Shown: in pieces, positions 32,267 to 37,125 of the stretch
Layout of the letters: each line of letters starts with the position of its first letter
Position numbering within the stretch: the first letter of the stretch is position 1
From: Pseudorhizobium pelagicum
GTDB lineage: Bacteria; Pseudomonadota; Alphaproteobacteria; Rhizobiales; Rhizobiaceae
Length of the DNA stretch: 37,125 bases
Reading direction: 5' to 3'
Assembly (NCBI GenBank): GCA_000722615.1
Contig: JOKI01000003.1
Span: forward strand, 1 to 37,125
The notes under the pieces: generated by a model
The model's database searches: none
The model's input: only the letters and a program-made list of their open reading frames with translations
What the model was told of the DNA's origin: nothing
Translations under genes and position numbers: made by a program

Positions 32267-32659
32267 CTAGTTCAGAACGCGCAGCAGGCCGGGAGAATCG
32301 AGAGAGAAGGCGGGGATCGCGACGTCGAAGCTTTCCCCGTCGTCGGTTTCCATCCGGTAGTGGCCGAACATCACGCCGGAGGGCGTGTCGAGCGGGCAGC
32401 CGGAGGAATATTCATAGGTGTCTCCGGGGCGCAGTTTCGGCTGCTCCCCGACGACGCCCGGTCCCTCGACCTCGTCGACGAGACCGCTCTGGTCGGTAAT
32501 GTGCCAGTAGCGATGTGTCAGCCGGACCGTCAGCGCCGAATGGTTTTCGATGACGATGTGGTAGGCCCAGACATAGCGGCTGTCCTCCGGGCAGGATTGC
32601 TCCTCCAGGTAATAGGTTTCCACAGCAACTTCGATATCTCGTGTACGGGCCCGATACAT
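32267..32659 (-). CDS. apaG: ApaG domain protein
   Basis: 130 residues, the normal ApaG length. It contains the fibronectin-III-like fold pattern: [59 protein letters not shown] and MFGHYRM. ApaG was named for an effect on Co2+/Mg2+ and diadenosine tetraphosphate in enterics; its reaction is unresolved, though the fold binds pyrophosphate groups. It is convergent with hslO (31 bases between stops). Confidence 0.93.
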   Translation of the reverse strand: MYRARTRDIEVAVETYYLEEQSCPEDSRYVWAYHIVIENHSALTVRLTHRYWHITDQSGLVDEVEGPGVVGEQPKLRPGDTYEYSSGCPLDTPSGVMFGHYRMETDDGESFDVAIPAFSLDSPGLLRVLN

Positions 32660-32775
32660 GACGCGGCGCTCTCAGTGAACTGTAGTCGGTATCATACAGC
32701 TTCCCGCGCGCGTCAAGGAAACTGAAACCGACACGGGCGCCCGGTCGTCCGTTTTCGGGACATTTCGAAGGTTAA

Positions 32776-32812
32776 GGATAACCGGAAGCGTTAACACCGC
32801 TTCCGGTTATCC
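32776..32812 (-). terminator. Long perfect hairpin after metZ
   Basis: GGATAACCGGAAGCG (32776-32790) pairs with CGCTTCCGGTTATCC (32798-32812), a 15-bp perfect stem with a 7-base loop, starting 7 bases after the metZ stop. No long U-tract follows on the minus strand (TTAACCTT). It probably terminates or stabilises the metZ transcript; the length also fits a dispersed palindromic repeat. Confidence 0.65.
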
Positions 32813-32819
32813 TCCGTTC

Positions 32820-34004
32820 TCAGGCCGGCACCTTCTCCAGTGCGCGGGCGAAGTCCTCGAGCAGATCCTGGCTGTCCTCGATGCCTGCCGAGAGCCGCAG
32901 CGTTCCCGCCGAAATGCCGAGTTCGGCGCGGGCCTCGTCCGTCAGGTTCTTGTGCGTCGTGGTCGCCGGATGGGTGATCAGGCTCTTGGCATCGCCGAGG
33001 TTGTTGGAGATCTTCACCACCTCCAGCGCGTTCTGCAGCGCGAACGCCGCCTCCTTGCCGCCCTTCAGCTCCAGGCAGACGAGCGTCGACCCGCCGGTCA
33101 TCTGCTTGGCGATGATGTCGGCCTGCGGATGGTCTGCCCGTCCCGGATAGATCACCCGCGCGACCTTCTTCTGGTCGGCGAGGAAATCGGCGATCTTGGC
33201 GGCACTCTCGGTCTGCTGGCGCACCCGCAGCGGCAGCGTCTCGATGCCCTTCAGGAGCGTCCAGGCGTTGAACGGCGACATGGCCGGACCCGTATGGCGG
33301 AAATAGTCCTGCAGGTGCTCCGCGACCCATTCGCTGTCGGACAGCACGACGCCTCCGAGGCAGCGGCCCTGTCCATCGATATGCTTGGTGGCCGAATAGA
33401 CGACGATATGGGCGCCGAGTTCCAGCGGCTTCTGGAAGAGCGGCGTTGCAAAGACGTTGTCGACGACGACCCTGGCGCCGATCTGGTTGGCGAGCTTGGC
33501 GACGCCCGCGATGTCGATCACCTCCAGCGTCGGATTGGTCGGGCTTTCCAGGAAGAAGACCTTGGTGCTCTTCCTGATCGCCTTTTCCCAGTTTTCCAGC
33601 GAACGCCCGTCGACGAGCGTGCATTCGATGCCGTATTTCGGCGCCAGCGTCTCGACCACCCAGCGGCAGGATCCAAACAGCGCGCGGGCGGCGACGATAT
33701 GGTCGCCCGACTTCAGCTGGCAGAGGATCGCAGCGGCAACAGCTGCCATGCCGGACGCCGTGGCGCGGGCCTCCTCGGCGCCTTCCAGCATGCACATGCG
33801 CTTCTCGAACATGTCGTTGGTGGGGCTGCCGTAGCGCGCATAGATGAAACCCTCGCTCTCGCCCTTGAAGCGGGCCTCGGCGGCCTCGGCCGTCTCGTAG
33901 ACGAAGCCCTGCGTCAGGTAGATCGCTTCGGAGGTCTCACCGTATTGCGACCGCAGCGTGCCGCCGTGGACGAGCTGCGTTGCGGGGCGCCAATTCTGGG
34001 TCAT
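32820..34004 (-). CDS. metZ: O-succinylhomoserine sulfhydrylase
   Basis: 394 residues, a Cys/Met-metabolism PLP enzyme. It has YARYGSPTNDMFE, the cofactor-phosphate SGMAAVAAAI, ESPTNPTLEVIDI, VVDNVFATP, the PLP lysine in VYSATKHIDGQGRCLGG and the C-terminal LRLSAGIED. It makes homocysteine directly from O-succinylhomoserine and sulphide. ATG 34004 follows AAAGGTG by about 9 bases. Its leader holds a SAM-II riboswitch, so expression should fall when SAM is plentiful. The frame is open back to 34079 but that part is the riboswitch, not protein. Confidence 0.95.
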   Translation of the reverse strand: MTQNWRPATQLVHGGTLRSQYGETSEAIYLTQGFVYETAEAAEARFKGESEGFIYARYGSPTNDMFEKRMCMLEGAEEARATASGMAAVAAAILCQLKSGDHIVAARALFGSCRWVVETLAPKYGIECTLVDGRSLENWEKAIRKSTKVFFLESPTNPTLEVIDIAGVAKLANQIGARVVVDNVFATPLFQKPLELGAHIVVYSATKHIDGQGRCLGGVVLSDSEWVAEHLQDYFRHTGPAMSPFNAWTLLKGIETLPLRVRQQTESAAKIADFLADQKKVARVIYPGRADHPQADIIAKQMTGGSTLVCLELKGGKEAAFALQNALEVVKISNNLGDAKSLITHPATTTHKNLTDEARAELGISAGTLRLSAGIEDSQDLLEDFARALEKVPA

Positions 34005-34025
34005 GCGCTTGCACCTTTCAAACAC

Positions 34026-34069
34026 AAAAAAACCGGCCGTGCATAAGCAGACCGGTCTCACCCCGGTCT
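34026..34069 (-). terminator. Terminator and competing antiterminator in the metZ leader
   Basis: Minus-strand terminator: ACCGG (34056-34052) pairs with CCGGT (34036-34032), with an inner TGC/GCA pairing around TTAT and seven T residues (34032-34026). Competing stem: AGACCGG (34069-34063) pairs perfectly with CCGGTCT (34055-34049), sharing bases with the terminator's left arm. The left arm of this stem begins at the last bases of the SAM-II aptamer, so ligand binding can choose between the two. Confidence 0.65.
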
Positions 34070-34123
34070 TTTTAGCCATTTGTTTAACGTGGCTGCAAGC
34101 CGACCGGCCAAATCACCACGGGA
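34068..34123 (-). ncRNA. SAM-II riboswitch aptamer upstream of metZ
   Basis: The minus strand from 34123 shows the SAM-II pattern. P1 is CGTGG (34120-34116) with CCACG (34092-34088). The pseudoknot pairs TTTGGCC (34112-34106) with GGCTAAA (34077-34071), allowing one G-U. The conserved GATTTGG, TTGCAGCCACG and TTAAACAAAT segments and the AAAAAG end are present. SAM-II is typical of alphaproteobacterial met genes and turns them down on binding S-adenosylmethionine. Confidence 0.9.
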
Positions 34124-34204
34124 TAAATCTGCCTTACTCTCGGTCTTTGCTTGCGTCAATGGCCGCCATTTGGTTTTGTCGCGCCACGCAGGGGACAGAA
34201 GATC

Positions 34205-35299
34205 ATGACGAGGACCACGGGCATTCTGGCGGACCGGGCCATTGCGGCGCTGTTCGAAAGCGGACGGCTCCTGTCCGAGCGGGCGCTGGATTCCGACCAG
34301 GTCCAGCCGGCCAGCCTCGATCTGCGGCTGGGCGCAAAGGCCTTCCGGGTTCGGGCAAGCTTCATGCCGGGCCCCAACAGCCTCGTGTCCGACAAGCTGG
34401 ACAGGTTGAAACTGCATGTGATCGATCTTTCCGAAGGCGCGGTCCTGGAAACGGGCTGCGTCTACATCGTGCCGCTGATGGAGAGCCTCGACCTGCCGGC
34501 AACGATGTCGGCGTCCGCCAATCCGAAGAGCTCCACCGGCCGCCTCGACATCTTCACGCGCGTCATCACCGATTACGCCCAGGAGTTCGACAAGATCCCG
34601 GCCGGCTATTCCGGGCCGCTCTACCTGGAGATCAGCCCGCGCACCTTCCCGATCGTCGTGCGGCGCGGCTCGCGCCTGTCGCAGATCCGCTTCCGCACCG
34701 GCAATGCCGTGCTCAGCGAGCCGGAACTTTTGCAGCTGCACGAGGCGGAAACGCTGGTGGCCTCGCGCGAACCCAACATCAGTGGTGGCGGCATCGCGCT
34801 GTCGATCGACCTGACGGGGGACAAGGAAGGGTTGATCGGCTACCGCGGCAAGCACCATACGGCCGTCGTCGATGTCGACAAGAAGGCGCAGCATGATGTC
34901 TTCGACTTCTGGGAACCGCTCTTCAGCCGCGGCCGCAACGAACTGGTGCTGGATCCGGACGAATTCTACATCCTCGTGTCGCGCGAGGCGGTGCATGTGC
35001 CGCCGCTCTATGCCGCCGAGATGACGCCCTTCGATCCGCTGGTGGGAGAATTCCGCGTCCACTACGCCGGCTTCTTCGACCCGGGCTTCGGCCATGTGGC
35101 CGCGGGCGGCCGGGGAAGTCGCGCCGTGCTGGAGGTGCGCAGCCACGAGGTGCCGTTCATCCTCGAAGACGGCCAGATCGTCGGCCGCCTCGTCTACGAG
35201 TACATGCAGGACCCGCCGGAGGCGCTTTACGGCGTCGGCCTCGGCTCGAACTACCAGGCCCAGGGCCTGAAGCTCTCCAAGCATTTTCGCCTCGCGTGA
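34205..35299 (+). CDS. dcd: Long-form 2'-deoxycytidine 5'-triphosphate deaminase (two Dcd-like domains)
   Basis: 364 residues, about twice the size of E. coli Dcd, as is usual in rhizobia. The N-terminal half has QVQPASLDLRLG and ASANPKSSTGRLDIFTRVITDYAQEFDKIP, with the family's SSTGR and downstream region. The C-terminal half repeats the dUTPase-like fold, with GEFRVHYAGFFDPGFGH and VPFILEDGQIVGRLVYEYM. It deaminates dCTP to dUTP for thymidylate synthesis. ATG 34205 was chosen on the conserved MTRTTGILADRAI start. It is divergent from metZ. Confidence 0.92.
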   Translation: MTRTTGILADRAIAALFESGRLLSERALDSDQVQPASLDLRLGAKAFRVRASFMPGPNSLVSDKLDRLKLHVIDLSEGAVLETGCVYIVPLMESLDLPATMSASANPKSSTGRLDIFTRVITDYAQEFDKIPAGYSGPLYLEISPRTFPIVVRRGSRLSQIRFRTGNAVLSEPELLQLHEAETLVASREPNISGGGIALSIDLTGDKEGLIGYRGKHHTAVVDVDKKAQHDVFDFWEPLFSRGRNELVLDPDEFYILVSREAVHVPPLYAAEMTPFDPLVGEFRVHYAGFFDPGFGHVAAGGRGSRAVLEVRSHEVPFILEDGQIVGRLVYEYMQDPPEALYGVGLGSNYQAQGLKLSKHFRLA

Positions 35300-35374
35300 A
35301 GCAGGCCGCTCGTCGCACCGTCATCGATCTGCGCTTGACAGTTGCGGCGAACTGGGTGAACTCTGCCCGCCGTC

Positions 35375-35448
35375 GCGGGTGTAGCTCAATGGTAGAGCAG
35401 CAGCTTCCCAAGCTGACGACGAGGGTTCGATTCCCTTCACCCGCTCCA
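35375..35448 (+). tRNA. tRNA-Gly (anticodon CCC)
   Basis: 74 bases with encoded CCA. The acceptor GCGGGTG pairs with CACCCGC, discriminator T. The D-arm is GCTCAATGGTAGAGC. The anticodon loop TTCCCAA gives anticodon CCC (reads GGG). The T-arm has GAGGGTTCGATTCCCTT. One outer anticodon-stem position looks like G-A. TTGACA at 35335-35340 is a plausible -35 element. Confidence 0.95.
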
Positions 35449-35521
35449 GCTTTCTCATGCCCGATCTCGCCGCACAGGTAGCAGCCGTTGTAATTACCTG
35501 TTCAGGTCCGGGTGACGGTGC

Positions 35522-35545
35522 GAACATTTGCGGCGGTCGATCGTT
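35522..35545 (+). promoter_or_regulatory. Candidate EcfG-type general stress promoter
   Basis: GAAC (35522-35525), 16 bases, then CGTT (35542-35545). The alphaproteobacterial general stress consensus is GGAAC-N16/17-CGTT; here the first G is C. It lies 27 bases before the start of the small hydrophilic protein gene. Confidence 0.35.
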
Positions 35546-35572
35546 GTCCTTTGACACGATCGGGAGAATGCC

Positions 35573-35764
35573 ATGAACGACCAGCCCCACAGCAAACGGA
35601 GCAGCGAGAGCAAAAAGCCCGTCCCCGAGGACGAGGCGGCCGTTTCGGGCAATCCGCCCGTCCAGCCGGTCGAAAACTTCGATCTCGGCGAGGCGGATGA
35701 CGACCGGCGGATGTTCCAGAACGGCGACACCGACCGGACGGCGGACAAGAACAGCAAAAAGTGA
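35573..35764 (+). CDS. Small hydrophilic protein, function unknown
   Basis: 63 residues, highly charged and probably disordered: a Lys/Ser-rich start (MNDQPHSKRSSESKK), a Pro-rich centre and an acidic segment ENFDLGEADDDRRMFQNGDTD. There are no cysteines or hydrophobic runs. A good ribosome site (GGGAGA about 7 bases before ATG 35573) and a possible general-stress promoter support expression. Similar small hydrophilic proteins belong to stress regulons in alphaproteobacteria, which is analogy only. Confidence 0.6.
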   Translation: MNDQPHSKRSSESKKPVPEDEAAVSGNPPVQPVENFDLGEADDDRRMFQNGDTDRTADKNSKK

Positions 35765-35894
35765 CGGTGCGGCCGTAGGTTCCGGACCCTGCAGGAGACG
35801 GAAAAGCCGTTTCCGTTCCTTGACGCTTGAAAGGCCGCAGAAGAATATCCCGGCTGTGAAGGAGAGCGCTCCTTCCGCAGTGCGAGGAGATTTC

Positions 35895-36599
35895 ATGCCG
35901 CTGGATCCGAAGACCATCGAGACGCTGAAGGGCGTTTCCACCGCCACGCTGACCACCGTGCTTCTGAAGAAGGGGCTGCGCAACGTCTGGATGCGTGGCA
36001 CGAAGCCGCTGAAGCCCGGGCAGCCCCGTGTCGTCGGTCCCGCCTTCACGCTGCGCTTCGTGCCGGCGCGCGAGGATCTGGCGACGCCGGAAAGCTGGGC
36101 CTCGCCGATCTCCACCCGCGCCGCCATCGAGGCCATGCCGGAAGGCTGTGTCGCTGTTGCCGATGCCATGGGCGTGCTCGACGCCGGCATCTTCGGCGAC
36201 ATCCTCTGCTCGCGCATGGTCAAGCGCGGCGTCGCGGCGCTGGTGACGGACGGTGTGGTGCGCGATGCGGAAGGCGTGCTCGGCACAGGCATGGACGTCT
36301 GGTGCCAAGGCGTCGCGGCGCCGCCCTCGGTCGCCGGTCTCACCTTCGTCGGCTGGCAGGAGCCGATCGCCTGCGGCGGCGTCGCCGTCTTCCCCGACGA
36401 CATCGTCGTGGTAGACGAGGACGGCGCGGTGCTGATTCCGGCCAAGCTGCTTGATGCGGTACTGGCAGAGGCACCCGAACAGGAACGGATGGAGGCCTGG
36501 ATCATGACGGAGGTCGATCGTGGCGTGGCGCTGCCCGGACTCTACCCGATGAATGCCGAGACCAAGGCCCGCTACCAGGCCTGGAAAGACGGACAATGA
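35895..36599 (+). CDS. RraA-like protein / HMG-type aldolase family
   Basis: 234 residues. The family core is clear: VGPAFTLRFVP, GCVAVADAMGVLDAGIFGDI, MVKRGVAALVTDGVVRDAEGV (Arg and Asp of the metal and pyruvate site) and ACGGVAVFPDDIVVVDEDGAVLIP. Despite names such as RraA (RNase E inhibitor) or menaquinone methyltransferase, stand-alone members in catabolic operons are often class II aldolases of the 4-hydroxy-4-methyl-2-oxoglutarate type. GAGGAGA lies about 5 bases before ATG 35895. It overlaps the DapA-like gene (ATGA), which favours a catabolic enzyme over an RNase regulator. Confidence 0.82.
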   Translation: MPLDPKTIETLKGVSTATLTTVLLKKGLRNVWMRGTKPLKPGQPRVVGPAFTLRFVPAREDLATPESWASPISTRAAIEAMPEGCVAVADAMGVLDAGIFGDILCSRMVKRGVAALVTDGVVRDAEGVLGTGMDVWCQGVAAPPSVAGLTFVGWQEPIACGGVAVFPDDIVVVDEDGAVLIPAKLLDAVLAEAPEQERMEAWIMTEVDRGVALPGLYPMNAETKARYQAWKDGQ

Positions 36600-37125
36600 G
36601 TTTCTCGACAGACTCCAAGGGCGTCTACGCCATCGCCACCACGCCCTTCCTGCCGGACGGGTCGATCGACACGGTCTCGCTCGACCGGCTGACGGACTTC
36701 TATCAGGAGAGCGGCTGCACCGGCATCACCATCCTCGGCATCATGGGCGAGGCGCCGAAGCTCGAGCCGGAGGAGAGCCGTGCGATCATCCAGCAGGTGG
36801 TCGGACGCTCGAAGATCCCGGTGATCGTCGGTGTTTCGGCACCGGGCCTTGCGGCGATGCGCTCGCTGTCCCGCAGCGCCATGGACATGGGGGCCGCCGG
36901 CGTGATGATCGCGCCGACGCCGGCGCTTCGGACCGACGAGCAGATCGTCACCTACTTCGGCCAGGCGGTCGAGGCCGTCGGCGACGACGTGCCCTGGGTG
37001 TTGCAGGACTATCCGCTGACGCTGTCGGTGGTGATGTCGGTGGGCGTCGTCGCCAAGATCATTGCCAATCATCCGTCCTGCCTGATGCTGAAGCACGAGG
37101 ACTGGCCGGGGCTGGAGAAGATCTC
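36596..37125 (+). CDS. Dihydrodipicolinate synthase (DapA) family lyase, 3' end missing
   Basis: 176 codons are visible before the window ends. It is a class I aldolase barrel: YAIATTPFLPDGSID at the start, GITILGIMGEAPKLEPEE in place of the usual GTTGE motif, IVGVSAPG, Tyr139 in LQDYPLTLS, and the Schiff-base lysine K166 in CLMLKHEDW. The altered GIMGEA motif suggests a sugar-acid or keto-acid lyase rather than lysine biosynthesis. The ATG at 36596 overlaps the RraA-like stop by four bases (ATGA), so the two are coupled. Confidence 0.85.
   Translation, partial: MSFSTDSKGVYAIATTPFLPDGSIDTVSLDRLTDFYQESGCTGITILGIMGEAPKLEPEESRAIIQQVVGRSKIPVIVGVSAPGLAAMRSLSRSAMDMGAAGVMIAPTPALRTDEQIVTYFGQAVEAVGDDVPWVLQDYPLTLSVVMSVGVVAKIIANHPSCLMLKHEDWPGLEKI

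Noticed and set aside
34005..34079. N-terminal extension of metZ to 34079
   Set aside because: The extra codons overlap the antiterminator/terminator and SAM-II end; the normal start with a ribosome site is ATG 34004.
1..37125. Mobile elements, CRISPR arrays, prophage or integrated islands at the two tRNA genes
   Set aside because: No transposase, integrase or recombinase motifs, no regularly spaced repeats, and no duplicated tRNA 3' ends were seen near tRNA-Thr or tRNA-Gly.

Overview
The window is GC-rich alphaproteobacterial chromosome, most likely from the family Rhizobiaceae. The taxonomic markers are GcrA with nearby GANTC (CcrM-type) sites, a long 364-residue two-domain dCTP deaminase, metZ behind a SAM-II riboswitch, the lptC-lptA-lptB-rpoN block, the sppA-ihfB-lapA block and the gcrA/argD-argF-hslO order. 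No insertion sequence, prophage, integrase, CRISPR array or toxin-antitoxin pair was seen. It reads as core chromosome, although several neighbourhoods differ from the usual rhizobial gene order as I recall it.

Layout. Positions 1-2.4 kb hold the tail of a membrane protein, then a secreted DUF4394 protein divergent from an ECF sigma factor and its RskA-type anti-sigma factor; the two promoters are mirror images. 2.4-5.8 kb (minus) holds PdeM nuclease and a ligase-associated DEXH helicase. 5.9-7.6 kb (minus) is sppA-ihfB-lapA-like. 7.8-11.6 kb (plus) is lptC-lptA-lptB-rpoN. 11.6-12.9 kb (minus) is a translationally coupled pair of YitT-type membrane proteins at the place where hpf-ptsN usually follow rpoN. 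12.9-18.1 kb holds a TPR-methyltransferase, a small membrane protein, a CAP-domain lipoprotein, a MATE transporter, pyrD, a DUF952 protein and a small periplasmic protein. 18.1-22.8 kb holds an orphan LuxR-type response regulator, an S24-peptidase regulator, an orphan amino-acid-type binding protein, a GspE-N/GT2 glycosyltransferase and a 53-residue membrane protein. 23.1-27.9 kb holds tRNA-Thr(CGT), a nitronate monooxygenase-like enzyme behind a palindromic operator, a one-pass membrane protein, PPK2 and PhoR. 28-32.2 kb holds gcrA divergent from argD-argF, then hslO. 32.3-35.4 kb holds apaG, metZ with a SAM-II riboswitch, dcd and tRNA-Gly(CCC). The right end holds a small hydrophilic protein and the start of an RraA-like/DapA-like aldolase operon that runs off the window.

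How the parts work together. The lpt genes carry lipopolysaccharide from the inner membrane outward and are upstream of the nitrogen/energy sigma factor RpoN. argD-argF make arginine, metZ makes homocysteine, and pyrD and dcd serve pyrimidine supply. PhoR and PPK2 both concern phosphate, but the pst-phoU-phoB genes that normally follow phoR are not here.

The most interesting signals are regulatory. They are (1) a sigma-54 promoter on the opposite strand overlapping the candidate rpoN promoter, (2) six GANTC sites in 95 bp between gcrA and argD, (3) the mirrored ECF promoters, and (4) a SAM-II aptamer joined directly to an antiterminator/terminator pair. No undescribed multi-gene system was demonstrated; the nearest candidates are the tandem YitT pair and the orphan S24 regulator.
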